Part shown: positions 31,342-43,106 of the stretch, one piece after another
How positions within the stretch are numbered: position 1 is the first letter of the stretch
Layout of the letters: each line of letters opens with the position of its first letter
Assembly: GCA_022560025.1 (NCBI GenBank)
Contig: JAFISE010000113.1
Span: 1-64,000, forward strand
From: Stagonosporopsis chrysanthemi
Lineage: Eukaryota; Ascomycota; Dothideomycetes; Pleosporales; Didymellaceae
DNA: 64,000 nt
Direction of reading: 5' to 3'
The notes under the pieces: model-generated
Databases searched by the model: none
What the model was told of the DNA's origin: nothing
Seen by the model: only the letters and a program-made list of their open reading frames with translations
Made by a program: the position numbers and the translations under genes

Positions 31342-32847
31342 CTAGGCAAGATCGACCTCCCTTCCTCTCCTCTTCAAAATAACCTGGATGCAATCAACCT
31401 TCTCCATGCCATCCCCTCCTTTCAATCTCTCCTCCTCATCCTTAGCCTCCCACACTTCCTCAATGTCCCGCATTACTCTATTCCAGCTAGGGAACATCTT
31501 CGACACGTACATAGCCTGAAACCTGTCTCGCACAAATTGTCGATGCCCGGGATCGATAGTCTCGCAGCCAGCAGAGAACAGGGGCCAGACGTGCGACGAC
31601 GTGAGAGGTGAATTCACATCAACAAGGGAGAGGTAAGCGAGGCAGCTTTGAATGTGCTCGACACTGATGGGATTAGGAGCGCCGACGCCCAGCCACGTCC
31701 GATAGAGGTAGATGATTGCGGCGTGCCGGTAGGCTTCTGCTGTGGCGCTGATGTCTGGATTTACGTATGACTCTCTTCGCTGGGCGTCGAATTGCATGTC
31801 GAGCAGGCACTGTTGCAGAGCCCGACCAGCGGCGTCTTCCTCTTCAGTGAGTGCCTGATCTCCGTCTCTTTCTCGTCGGACCTTGATGGCGTGCTGGAGC
31901 TGGCTTGTACGTGCGACAACTAATAGAATAGCAGCTATGCTGCGCATATCATCTGTCCCTTCTACGGCTTGGAAGTCTGCATCGTGGTCGAATAGTGGTC
32001 GTTGCCCTCGTGAGATTGAAGAGAGAATGTCGTGATATGCGAAGAGGCTGAGGAGGAAGCGTGCACTGGAGGAGCTCAGCCAATCGTCTCGCCGAGAAAT
32101 CATGGCCTTGGCTCCCATCAAGTGGTTGACTACGATGGCTTCATCGTCTTCTCCGAAAAGTCGTGCTGAGACTTGCATCATTAACACAGTTGCGAGCGCG
32201 GACTCGGACTGTGCCTGTTGAGGGTCTTGAATGAGGTCCTGCAGCAGGTGGATAGCATCGCGCTGATGCCGATAGGCTTGAAAGCGTAGCGATGGCTCCG
32301 AGGTCTGAAGCGCTAGATGATTTGCTGCCATTGAAAGCACAGTTGATCGAAGGGCAGCCGAGTCGTACGCCATTGACGTTAGGTGGAGTTGAAATGGCGT
32401 TGGCCTGCCATTTCTTGGGGCTACTGAGATTAAAGAAGAAAGTTGCTCGACCCAGTAATGGAGCAATCTCCTGTCGGCTGCAGAGATATCTGGATTGAAG
32501 CCGCCGCTGTAAGCCCGTGTACGTGGAACACTAATCACTGTCGTGGGCGAAGTAATTACATCCGGTGAGGCGGTGTACACAGATGATGTTGATGAATCGC
32601 TGGGTAAGCTGCTAGCCGGAGTCGAGATACTATCGACATCCAACACTTTCTTCTTCCTCGATGCCCGTGGCTTCTTGACTACAGTACCGCAGGTTTGATC
32701 TTGCCATTTGAGCCTGATGCCGTAGCCTTTACAAGTGATCTTGAGTCGTGTACATCGTTGACAGAAGGGTTTTTGTTCATCGCATTTGTAACCAGCTTCT
32801 CTGCAGGTCCAGCATCCGGTTCGCGTCCGTTTGTGTGTGGTCGCCAT
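31342..32847 (-). CDS. Zn(II)2Cys6 transcription factor
   Basis: Fungal binuclear-cluster regulator, single exon, 501 aa. The zinc cluster lies at the N-terminus: C12-x2-C15-x6-C22-x6-C29-x2-C32-x6-C39 in TGCWTCREAGYKCDEQKPFC followed by QRCTRLKITC. A basic linker (KKPRASRKKK) and a Ser/Thr-rich stretch follow. The rest, from about residue 120, is helical and resembles the Fungal_trans_2 (DUF3468-type) regulatory domain: DRRLLHYWVEQLSSLI, LRSTVLSMAANHLA, VLMMQVSARLFGEDDEAIVVNHLMGA. No adjacent metabolic cluster suggests its target; neighbours are housekeeping genes. The start ATG gives a short leader before the cluster, as usual. Confidence 0.92.
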   Translation of the reverse strand: MATTHKRTRTGCWTCREAGYKCDEQKPFCQRCTRLKITCKGYGIRLKWQDQTCGTVVKKPRASRKKKVLDVDSISTPASSLPSDSSTSSVYTASPDVITSPTTVISVPRTRAYSGGFNPDISAADRRLLHYWVEQLSSLISVAPRNGRPTPFQLHLTSMAYDSAALRSTVLSMAANHLALQTSEPSLRFQAYRHQRDAIHLLQDLIQDPQQAQSESALATVLMMQVSARLFGEDDEAIVVNHLMGAKAMISRRDDWLSSSSARFLLSLFAYHDILSSISRGQRPLFDHDADFQAVEGTDDMRSIAAILLVVARTSQLQHAIKVRRERDGDQALTEEEDAAGRALQQCLLDMQFDAQRRESYVNPDISATAEAYRHAAIIYLYRTWLGVGAPNPISVEHIQSCLAYLSLVDVNSPLTSSHVWPLFSAGCETIDPGHRQFVRDRFQAMYVSKMFPSWNRVMRDIEEVWEAKDEEERLKGGDGMEKVDCIQVILKRRGREVDLA

Positions 32848-33268
32848 GCCGCATTCCCAGTGCCGGATCGGGATCCATTCTCAGTAAGCTCTATATCTGC
32901 AGGAACAAATCATTGCCTGATCAGGCCGATTCAATGACAATGATAGCTTTGCGCTTTACGTTGGACACAAGTCGAAGGATAGCGTAGTCGAAAGAAACGC
33001 CGCAAAGTTGGCGAGCTGAAAAGGCCCGGCCCCACTCTTAGTAAGAAGGCGCCATCGAAAGCGCAAGCTATCGCATACAGAAAAGTCCTAGATTTACAAC
33101 TGACATTCGGGGTATCATCATGTATTGCCGTCACTTGATGAATATCGCCTACTGCGAAAACAAACTACGCTCAATTGACATCACGACAGGAATCTAGCAC
33201 CCGAACACCCTACAGAGAATGCCAGCCCAGAAAAACGTAGCAGGAATCTAATCACCCAATCTTGCCCA
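32848..33268. other. Intergenic
   Basis: Promoter of the transcription factor gene and 3' side of VPS1. No feature called. Confidence 0.5.
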
Positions 33269-35691
33269 CTACTGCACCTGGTTGACAATCTCCTGCGCCT
33301 TTGTCAGGCTCTCCACCATCTGCTGACAATCCTTCCGCCTCCTGACTGTGTACTCGGACTCCTTCAGCAGCTCATCAAGCTCGTCGGTCTTGTACATGTT
33401 GGTGAGCAGCTCGCCTTGCATGTTCTCCCTGGACCAAGAAACGAGGTTCAACATGATGGCCTTAGGGACCATATCGATCATTGTGCGGCGGACAATGTTG
33501 AAGTAGGATGTGATAAGGAGCTCTGTTTATTTGTTAGAATTGACGCAGAAAGTCATGCTCGGGGAAATACTGACTGATGACTTCAACCTCCTGTGACTCC
33601 TTCTCTGAAAGGGTACCAGAAGCCTTCAGTGTCGATGGTGGAGGCTCCATGGCGGCCATCTTCTTCTTGTTCTTGCTAGCGAAGAAAGAGCCGAAAAAGC
33701 CACCGCCCTCTTCGGAAGAACCTCCAAGGGAGGGTGACATGGATCGTGGAGGCACCTGGGGTGCTATAGGTTTGCCTGTCTTAGGATCCACCTGTTGCGG
33801 CTTGTTGCCGTTGTGGCGCTCGTGTACAATGGCCATAGCTCGAGATCCGTTGATGAAGTCTGGGTGGCCAGTGTTGATGTAAACAGCTTCCATTCCAACA
33901 AGGTCGCGAACGAGCTTGTTAGTGGGATCCATAGCCTTCTTAAGAAACTGAACGACAACAGCGTACAGTTTCTCCTTCAAGGCTGGATAACGGCGGAAAG
34001 TCGGCTTGTTCAGAAGCTGGCCAAGAATGCGGATCAGTTCATCGTACACCAAGCTAACGCACTTCAAGCTAGGATCTTCCAATCGCTTGATCTGCTGCTT
34101 AACGATAAGTTCAAAAGCAGTCGTGCCAACAAACAGCGCTGGCGATGACCCAGAGGAGTTGTAAAGTACGGTCCTGATGTCGACATCCTTGACTTGGTCG
34201 AAGGGATCCACAGCCTTGACACCATTTGCGTACAGCTCGTGGTAAACGAACGATATACGCGCTCCACCTGAAAGCTCGGTCGCGGAAAGTTCCTGGTTGT
34301 TACCATCGAGAACGCCCCTGTACTCGTTGGTGAATTCTGTGATCATATTAAGAACAATGTTCGAGCTGTTTCCAAGCAGGGAGGTCCCGAGCTGGCCAAG
34401 CTCAAGCTGGTACTTTTGCAGCGAAGACGATATGCGCGCCTTGATGTCGGGTAGGGTCTGCTTGATGTGCATCATAAGGATCTGATCATGTTAGCGAACG
34501 CGAAATGCTTCATGCCTGATGGAAGGCCTACCAAGTTGAGCTTGCGAGCGAGGTACGGTGTACCGCAGTACGCAGCCTTGTTACGGTATGCCTTGTGGTT
34601 TTCGAAGAACGACCTCTCGTGCTCGAGAGCCTGAGAGATTGCCTTTTTGTTTTCAATATCCCTTTGCCCTCGGTTGACCACTGGAACATAGCCCAATCGC
34701 AGAGGAATGATGCGCCCAGCCAGAATGTCGACGACATCGGTACCCTCGTCCATCAAATCCACCTTTGTCAAAACACCGATCGTCCTCTGGCCCTCAGGAT
34801 CAACCTCCCGTGCCAGCTTCAGACCGTCTGAGTTGGCCAAATCGGTGTTCGCGGCGGTGACGGCCAAGATGATAGCATTGGACTTGCTAATCTGCTTCAA
34901 AACCATTTCCTGGATCTGCCGCTCAATATCCCTTGGCTGATCTCCAACAGGCACTCGTGTCAGACCGGGCAAATCAACGAGGGTGAGCGTCAGGACGTTC
35001 GGCGAGTATATCCGCAGGTTGATAGGTGCTGGCGAGATGCCTGCATTGCGCCCGGTCTTTGCCTCTGTTTCACGAATGATCTCCTCTCTGATCTTGTTAA
35101 AGTCGTAGAACTTCTGGCCAGGAATGTGCAAGAACTCTCCCCACTCGTCGGCGTTAGACTCAGAATCGCTGGTCTTAATCTCCTCCGCCTGGACGCCGTT
35201 CGATTGCGCAGTGCGATTGATCAGCTGCAGGACGAGTGGTCTTCGAGTGACGATACCGGAGCCTCGAGGCAAGCTGTTTGGGAGAGGTGGTCAGTGTGGT
35301 TGTCCCCAGCTGCGACGGAGTGCAGGGTTGCAAGACACTTACAAGTCGCGGCCGACGATGTTCTCGAGTACTGAACTCTTTCCGCTAGATTGCGAGCCTA
35401 CGACGACGATCTGGGGCAGATCTATGGGGTTTTGCACCTGCAATAGGCATCAGTATTGTACGCTTCGAAGTAGAAACGGCGCAGGCAGGATAAGGCGACG
35501 CAGGCGCATTCGTGTTGCTGTAGAGGTAATACGTACTCCGACTGTGGTGAAGACATCCTGCAACCTGTTTACAAGCGTAATCAAGGTAGGATCGTTGACG
35601 TTGATGCTGTCACTCTGTTAGCTTTGGACCCCAGACCGCATCCCCAGATGCCCCTCGAACACAACACGCACGCATTAGGATTTGTCGCCAT
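33269..35691 (-). CDS. VPS1: Dynamin-like GTPase Vps1
   Basis: Large dynamin-family GTPase for vacuolar protein sorting, endocytic scission and peroxisome fission. Exons 35691-35672, 35606-35537, 35437-35343, 35273-34532, 34481-33575 and 33522-33269; all junctions in phase, 695 aa, the family length. The N-terminus is MATNPNAINVNDPTLITLVN. GTPase motifs: G1 GSQSSGKSS, G3 DLPG (LVDLPGLTRVP), G4 TKVD (GVLTKVDLMD). FLPRGSGIVTRRPL is formed across intron 3. The middle/stalk domain follows (INTGHPDFINGSRAMAIV), then a variable GGGFFGSFF-containing insert, then the GED (EVEVIKLLITSYFNIVRRTM across intron 5). The first exon encodes only 6-7 residues. Strong match throughout. Confidence 0.96.
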
Positions 35692-36190
35692 AGTGGGCGA
35701 ATGTAGGGAGTAGGTTGGGTTATGCTGCTGATGTGCGCACAAGGCGGGATATGGAGGAGGAGGAAAGCTGTCCGTTCGGGCGCCGATGGCGGTGTTTGGG
35801 AATCTAGGCGTTGGTTGAATGCGGGTTGCGTAAAGGGTAGCAACACATGCGTTCCCGAGCTAACAGCGCCACTGTGGCTGAGTGCCTTCCGTCACCGTGC
35901 GTGGAACCCTAGGCTATTGCTGAACAGCACACTTTGGCGAAAATGTGAATCGCTTCTGCCAACGCAACGATGACAATCAACACAGCAAATTCGGCGAGCA
36001 AATCCTCATGGGCTCTGGTGACTTGGCCTTGCTCGGCCAAGCATATGACGAATACAGCGGTCACCGGGCACGAGCACGCGTCAGCGATTTCAGGCGACAA
36101 CATTTGGCCCTTGGTACAATTCACAATCTATGTTCAGCAATATAATCGGCACTATTTCGCTATGCAAACACCGCCTCCGTACACTAGCGT
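35692..36190. other. Intergenic between VPS1 and VMA1
   Basis: Promoter of VPS1 and 3' untranslated region of VMA1. No further feature recognised. Confidence 0.5.
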
Positions 36191-38463
36191 TTACTCGTCA
36201 ATGACAGAGGCAAACTTCTCTGTCAGCTTTTGCAGCAGCTCCTCGTACTAGAAATGTTATTAGTAAAAGCTGCAATAGTGACCCATACAAACGACTTACC
36301 TTCTTGGTGATTGCCTCCTCGCCTTCGGAGGGTACTTCGAACTTCATGCTGCGCAGCTGGCTCTGGATCTCTGATGTCGCATCACGGACCTTAGGCCAGC
36401 TGTGCCCTTGCGAAACTGCCTTCTGTGCCTCATCGTGGAATGCCATCATGTTCTTCATCATCCATTCAGTCTTCCACAGCGGACAGAATTGATCGTAGTC
36501 GGAATAACCGTTCTGCTGCAGGAAATCCTCCTTGAGCAGTGTGGCTACATCAAGGGTGATCTTGTCGGAGTCACCCAGAGCAGATTTACCGACAAGCTGC
36601 ACGACCTGATCGAGGTCGTCGGAGGTGGTCAGCAGCTCCTTGATGCGGTCGCGCAGACGAGGGAAGTCCGGGTTGTTCTCCGCGTAGTACTTGTCAAGCG
36701 GCGTCGTGTACTTAGAGTAACTGATCGAGGTGTTGACTGACGGGAAATGCTTTCGCTGAGCAAGCTTCTTATCGAGACCCCAAAAGACTTGCACAATGTT
36801 GAGTGTACTAGTAGTAACCGGATCAGAGAAATCTCCACCAGGAGGGCTGACGGCGCCAACAATAGAGACCGATCCGTGACGCTCGGGGCTACCAAGAGCA
36901 GTAACACGACCAGCGCGCTCGTAGAAAGACGCAAGCTTAGCACTGAGGTAGGCTGGGAAACCCTGATCGGCAGGCATTTCACCAAGACGACCAGAAATTT
37001 CACGAAGAGCCTCAGCCCAGCGCGAGGACGAGTCAGCCATCATCGCGACGTCCTTACCCTGGTCCCTCCAGTACTCAGCAACAGTAACTTTAATGCATTA
37101 GCAGGCGTCTCGTTACAATCAATAGGGTTGTTTGAAACCTACTTCCAGTGTAGATGGAGGCTTCACGCGCAGCAACAGGCATGTTGGAGGTATTCGCGAT
37201 GAGGGTCGTGCGTTTCATGATAGGCTCCTTCTTGCCGTTGACCTCGATTGTCAGCTCAGGGAAGTCCATCAGAACTTCAGCCATCTCGTTGCCGCGCTCG
37301 CCACCTATGTCCTCATTAGCCATTGTCTGGTATGAAATTTGATAGACGACTCACATCCGACGTAGACGATAATGTCAGAGTTGGAGAACTTAGACAGAGA
37401 CTGAGAGATGACAGTCTTTCCGCAGCCAAAGGCACCAGGGATGCAGACGGTGCCACCCTGAACGGAGGGGAAGAGCGAGTCCAGGACACGCTGACCAACG
37501 ATGAGGGGCCTATCGGACGAGAGTTTCTCGTTCGAAGGACGAGGCACTCGCACGGGCCAGCGATGCATCATGCTGTGCTCAGTCTTGACACCGTTGAACT
37601 CGATCTCCAAGATCTTCTCATCGACGGTGTAGCTGCCCTTCTCGGCGATGCGAGTAATCGTTCCGCGAGCGCGGGGAGGCAGGAGGATTTTGTGCTCACT
37701 GACAAGCGAGTTCTCGAAAACGACACCAAATACATCACCGCCAGTGATGTGGTCGCCGACCTTGAGGCTGCCGGGTGTGAAGTCCCACTTCTTCTTGCGG
37801 TCAAGGGCGGGTAGATCGATACCACGGGGAATGTAGATCGAGTTCGAGCTATCGGAGATACCCTTCAGGGGACGCTGGATACCGTCGTAGATCGTCTCCA
37901 TAAGACCGGGGCCGAGCTCGACAGAAAGAGGCTGTCCAGACCTGCGGACGGGGTCGCCAACAGTGACACCGGCTAAAAATTGTCAGTTTGTTGCCGAAAC
38001 GATCCTCACTGCGCTCAGCGTACCTGTCTCCTCGTATACCTGGATAGTGGCCTTGTCGTTCTCGATTCGAATGACTTCTCCGACAAGGTTATCATGACCG
38101 ACACGGACCTAGGTTCGTTAGCAGGAACTCCTCGTAGGCGCATCAGAATTACATACAAGCTCGTACATGGCAACACCAATCATGTTCTCGGCCACAATGA
38201 CAGGACTAGAGTGGTCAGTAGGCGACGCAGTCGTATGCAGCAGTGACGTACCCGGAAACAGAGAAGACCTGGCCTTAGGTAATATTAGCTTTCATTCAAC
38301 GTCTCTACTCATTTTCGAAAGATTCAAGCTTACCATCAGGCGCCTTCTCCTCGGCCTGCGACTGTTGGGCCTTCTCCTGCTGCTTCTTTGGTTTCTGCCA
38401 CCCCACCAATTAGCTGTTTGCGCCCGAGCAAACCGGCGTCCTTGAGGAGCTTACAGGGCCCAT
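36191..38463 (-). CDS. VMA1: V-type H+-ATPase catalytic subunit A
   Basis: Catalytic A subunit of the vacuolar proton pump, V1 sector. Nine exons: 38463-38455, 38394-38334, 38273-38252, 38205-38157, 38108-38024, 37972-37355, 37304-37143, 37087-36301 and 36248-36191; 616 aa. Key motifs: Walker A GAFGCGKTV, YVGCGERGNEMAEVL (formed over the intron at 37305-37354), MMADSSSRWAEALREISGR, and the C-terminus ending ASVIDE. No intein is present: sequence runs directly from Cys to GERGNE, although an intron interrupts that Cys codon. The conservative start is ATG at 38463 (MGP), but the frame stays open and codon-biased up to ATG 38715, which would add 84 residues. Confidence 0.95.
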
Positions 38464-38715
38464 ATTTGCTGCTGGTTCCTCTTTGTATTCCTTGTTGTTG
38501 TCGTCGTTCAATGCGATGGGCGGCGGCGGTGGTGCGCTGACGTCTTCGCGGTGCGGTGTTATCGGCGGGCTCCTTGGGAGCGGGACGTTGCGCGGCTCGA
38601 CGTCGTCTTCGAACAAGCTGGTGCTGCTCGAGAAGGTCGAGATATACGAGATGTTCTTCTTCTGAATAAGGTCGAGAAGGGAGGGTCGCTTGGTAAGGCG
38701 AGGGCGATTGAGCAT

Positions 38716-39175
38716 CAACGTTGACGATGTTGCAGGCTGGAGATGCTCCACACCTTTCAGTTAGCGTGGTCCAAGCTGGCTCTAGCTCCAAGGCAAAACA
38801 GCGTCATATGCCGTCGACAGCTGCACTTCCGGTTGCGAGAGGAGTCGTGTCGATTTGGTTGTGACCAGATGCCCAGCTGCGTCTCACACGCGTTCGACTC
38901 TTTTGTGGGTTCTGACACGCGCTTGTAGGAAGCTACAGTGCTGGTAAAGAACGAGGCATACGTCATTTCGGTAGGAGCACATCGACAGCGCAACAGGCGC
39001 CCGCTTGCAGGCATGGTGGACCACATGTAAGCGCTGCATCCTGCCATCTGTCCATAGGAGCTGGGAGATATTTATACAGCTCTGGACTTATGGACACGGA
39101 CAACGCAGGTCCGCAACTTTCCCTTACTACACAACCATCACACGAGGTTCTACAGTCATCGTAAATTTCATTGAC
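38716..39175. other. Intergenic
   Basis: Upstream of the longest VMA1 frame and downstream of the rhodopsin-like gene. No coding region or repeat is supported. Confidence 0.45.
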
Positions 39176-40499
39176 CTAGCTCTGGCCCTGACTGCTAACT
39201 GTGTTTGTGCTCGTGCTTGTGCTTGAACTTATACTTGCGGTCAGACTCCTAGGCACTCTTGCACCTACCACTTCTTCTCCGACTTCTACATCACGACCAA
39301 AACCTTCAACAGCCGTATCACGCCTAGCTTGTGCCTGCTCTGCTACCTTCTCTTCATCATCGAATGTTTCATGAAGCATTGCCAGCCCCGTTAAGCGTCG
39401 CAGGGTCCTTGTGTCCTCACTGGCCGACACGGGCTGTTCTGACACCATAGCTGGGAACCAGCTGGCGAACAGTGGCTTCATGACGAGCAGAGAAGCGCAG
39501 ATGATAGCTATGTTGATCTCGATAGTGGACCACACCACTGCGTAAGTACCCGATTCTGTCAGAACTTAGTACAGTCAATGAGACGCATTGTAGCTACTTA
39601 CTTGTCAACTTGCCCTCCTGCATGGCATCGTGTACCAACGTCAGCCGTAAGATACTGACTACACAGCCGAACCCCCCCAGCCCGAACACAACCCATAGAC
39701 CCCACTTCTGTCGTCTCGGCAGATTCAGGTGTCGTACAATCGGCATGGGCAAAACCCAAATCGCCCAGTCAATCACGATACCGATGATGCTCGTGCTCCA
39801 GAAGTGATGCTCCGCATTCATGCATTTACCGTCAACTCTAACATCCCAATACGTTTTGATTGGGTTGCAGAGGAAGATAATGCCGAACACGCCCCAAGCG
39901 GTGGCTCCGAGGATCAAGACGAGTAACGAGTGGCAGTAGTATTTTGGGCAGCGCATGTGAGAGAAGACACGGAGGTACTGGCATGTGAAGGTCGTCTTAA
40001 CAAGATTGATACCCAGCTGGTAGAGCAGGGATTGGGCAAAGACGAGCTAGTCCAGTGTCAGAAGGGCTGATAGAGTACCTAGTGGAACACTGCATACCTT
40101 GAGCATGGTCGAAAGGCGATGGATAGTGGATTGTTCATCCTCAGCGGGGGAAGTATCGACTCGGTACTCTGTGGTATTTGCTTAGCCTTGATTTCGACGA
40201 CATGATTAGAAGTACAGCTTACGTGCGCCAACTACAGCCGTCATGGCGATGGATAACACCTAAATCACACATTAGTCTTGTGGGTTAAAGTGTGGAAGTG
40301 TATATACCAAGGCTGCCGAAATAAGCATGTCCTCCTTGTGCCATGTGCCTGGTGCGAGGCGAATCCTGCTATACCATCGAAGCAGTCCGATGACCAACGC
40401 CAGAGATGTAAAGATCAGAGCCGGTATAAGTGCTGACTGCTGGAGATTTGCAGTCGCCTTCTGTGATAGAACAAACCAACTTGGAGAGTTTGTGAGCAT
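39176..40499 (-). CDS. Pth11/rhodopsin-domain-like integral membrane protein
   Basis: Fungal seven-transmembrane protein of the rhodopsin (DUF3112/Pth11-like) superfamily, often receptor-like. Exons 40499-40308, 40259-40223, 40168-40098, 40046-39602 and 39555-39176; 374 aa. Signature features are LIPALIFTSLALVIGLLRWY followed by SRI (TM1, then the basic loop), WHKEDMLISAAL (the conserved ED motif), LLYQLGINLVKTTFTCQYLR, a Cys in FLCNPIKTYWD, GKCMNAEHHFWSTSIIGIVI followed by DW, then LPRRQKWGLWVVFGLGGFGC and GTYAVVWSTIEINIAIICAS. The cytoplasmic tail is acidic and ends in a Ser/Thr-rich stretch. I see no CFEM domain, so it is not the classic Pth11 architecture. Ligand unknown. Confidence 0.85.
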
Positions 40500-42833
40500 T
40501 TTGGTTTTATCGGAGGGTCAGCCAGTTTCGATGTTGTAGAGTGTATGCATGCCGTTGTGAGACAACCGAGTTCAGTGCTTGCGGTGTACTCCGAGACAGA
40601 TATGATTTTGTAGGCAGCGGGGTTCCAGCAGAACACTTTGGGACATACTTCCAATGGTTTCCGGCGCGGTTGACATGATGTCAGGTCACCGAACTTCTGG
40701 CAACGACTGCATTTGTGTCGGACGTCGGATTTTGTCACGCTGCCTGGAACAACAGTCGGCCAGATGAGCTAATCAAGCTGCCGTGATATCTCTGTTCACC
40801 GCTAGGTATGTAACATTTAATGAGGCTTGAAAGTTGCAACATTTCTTGAGTTTTTTTGACTTCAAGGAGAAGCTTGCCCACTGTGATAGACGTTGGGCGG
40901 GTCAGGGATCGTAGAGTGTGGGACCGATCCGAATCAAGGGAGTTGAGAGATCAGTGACTAAAGGTTGCGGGGTCGCCACATATTGCCATGGGTAACAAAA
41001 GCACAAGAGTCTCAAGAGTGCGAGAGAAACTCGTCGCCCTAGGTCGCTCAAGCGGTGTACAGCTCTGACATGCATTCATGCAACGATCTAACAAAGAGTT
41101 TGAAGATATAGTCGTTCGACATGTGGGTACTTTGCTGTTGCAAGAGAAAGCTTGCTTCGCCATTTCCGTTGGGTGTCGGATCATGACGTGAGTGCATGAT
41201 AGGCTCTCGATCTGGAATGCCTCACTCCTGAGGTTTTTCGGGTAGAGCTTGTCGCCAGCGTTGCAATTAACGCCAGCTTGATGTCCATTCTCCCAGAAAT
41301 AAGAGCTTGGTAGCCTTGGTATCTCTGTGATAGCCCTAGATGAGAGTTTGAATAAACCCAATTGTCTTTCTTCGAGCGTACTGAGGCTCGATATGGAGAG
41401 TAGACTGGTAGCGAAGCTTCGCAAACCCCTTGGCCTGGATTTCGAATCGCACACATTCCGAGGTCACAGGCGGATAATTACGTTGCATCGCCAGTACAAC
41501 ATAATCATGCAATAGAGAACGGAAGTGTGCTGAAACCCTGTAACTATGGTATGGCCTCGGGTGTGATTCAGCCTGTCCGGACAGCGTATAATCACATAGG
41601 TTGGTCAGATTTTGGCACCTTCTCTGGCGTTTGTGTCATGAGCTCAAAAGATGCGCAAGATTCCTGCTGTCGTATATGTCAAAGTACCGTGTCGTATGAT
41701 CACGTAGGTCGATTATGTGGCAGATCTTAGAAGTCGGTCCGCGTAGCTGACATCAGTGTTCGATTCGGATGTACACGGCACTGTGATCAAGATGAAGGCG
41801 TCAGACGAGTGCCTGCGAACAGGAACCGCAGGGAATGGAGCGGTGAACGAAAGTCGCATTTTTTCTTTGAGCTTGGCCCTTGATGGTGCACCTTTGGTAT
41901 TTGTCACCATGCGGCGGGTGCTTTGCAGTTGTAAAATTGCGGTGTATGCAAGCTGTTCCACCGAGGGAGTGGTGATGAGCGCCCCGATAGGAATACTGCA
42001 GTTCTTGCATAGGAACTAGTAGGCACTTGAATGGCAAGCAAGTCAAGCTGTGGAGACCGCATATGTCGGTCTTACACGAGCTGCATGAAAGAGTGCGTTG
42101 AGACACTATGAGAACCGACGCGATGTCGGGTGTACAAGGTCAATGCATAGTGGAGCCGTGGAGAAGAGCACTAACTTGTAAGGTCAAACCCTTTCTCAAT
42201 AAGTGAGATTAAGCGAGCATGGAGGGATTCAGGTGGATCCACATGATTGCCATGTCTGAATCGCATTGGTCCTGAAGACGCTTAGGTTCTGCTTCGGCAC
42301 CGCGTGCAGACAAGATTTGAATAGAAACGTGACGGGAGTGGGGTTAGAGGATGGACCTCGCCTGGGAATGTTTCGAGGGTGCGAAAGCGCTAACCCAAGT
42401 AGGTAGATTTGGAATACTTACCAACAGGCGACCAGGGTCGTGGTTTGCACGAGAGTTGCGTGCAGCAACAATTTGTCAAGAAAGTCTGGTGTCCCATCCC
42501 TGCAGCATGTCCATCTGCAGATAATAATGGAATCACACTTCACGCTGGTTGGCTGCTTTCATTTGTTCCATTCTCAACTAGAAGCGCCCCCACGTGCCTT
42601 TTGCGAGTCTACTGTTCCATTTCATCATCGTCCCGTGCGTAGGATGTGGCCATACCTGTCTAACCAGTGTTTGCAACGATAAGGAATTTCGGCCCGTGGC
42701 CTTCAGATCTTGTATTTATAAAACGTGTTGCAGACTACCACGCGACTTGATTAGTACAACGGCATACCGCGGAAATTGCAAATTATTCATCACTAGTATA
42801 TGTTACCCCTTGCGCACTCTCTTGGTCACTATA
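40500..42833. other. Gene-poor interval
   Basis: More than 2 kb with only short frames. A minus-strand frame at 40951-41454 (167 codons) and an overlapping one have no recognisable domain or codon bias, and I do not call them. No transposon ends, tandem repeats or RNA genes seen. Confidence 0.45.
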
Positions 42834-43106
42834 ATGGCTTCAAGATCGTCTTCACGAACATCCTCTGTTTGCTCCTCAGACACCATGGCATCTGTGGTCC
42901 CTCAACAGTCGCAGCACCCATACCTCAGTCCAGGAAGGGCTTCTTCCATCACATCGTGGACAAGCTCGATTGAACGCGGCTACCACCTATATACCACCTC
43001 AGAAGTCGATGCCACGTCCCAAGAGGCTGCCATCGAAGCATATCGACAACTCAAAGCTGCACTTTTTCATCAGGCCAACACTTCGACGTCCAGCAGAACC
43101 GGCTGA
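42834..43106 (+). CDS. Small Ser-rich hypothetical protein
   Basis: A 90-residue frame from ATG 42834 (MASRSSSRTSSVCSSDTMAS). The first half is Ser/Thr/Arg-rich and likely disordered. The second half (TSQEAAIEAYRQLKAALFHQ) could form one amphipathic helix. There is no signal peptide and no recognised family. The reason to list it is the fair start context (ATAATGG), compositional coherence and isolation in a gene-poor interval; it may still be a chance frame. No intron is needed. Confidence 0.35.
   Translation: MASRSSSRTSSVCSSDTMASVVPQQSQHPYLSPGRASSITSWTSSIERGYHLYTTSEVDATSQEAAIEAYRQLKAALFHQANTSTSSRTG

Noticed and set aside
37300..37360. Possible VMA1 intein, suggested by the break after YVGC
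   Set aside because: The insertion is a 50-nt spliceosomal intron; no splicing-domain or endonuclease sequence exists.
40951..41456. Minus-strand frame of 167 codons
   Set aside because: No domain, no signal peptide, no codon bias, and a competing overlapping frame; not supported as a gene.
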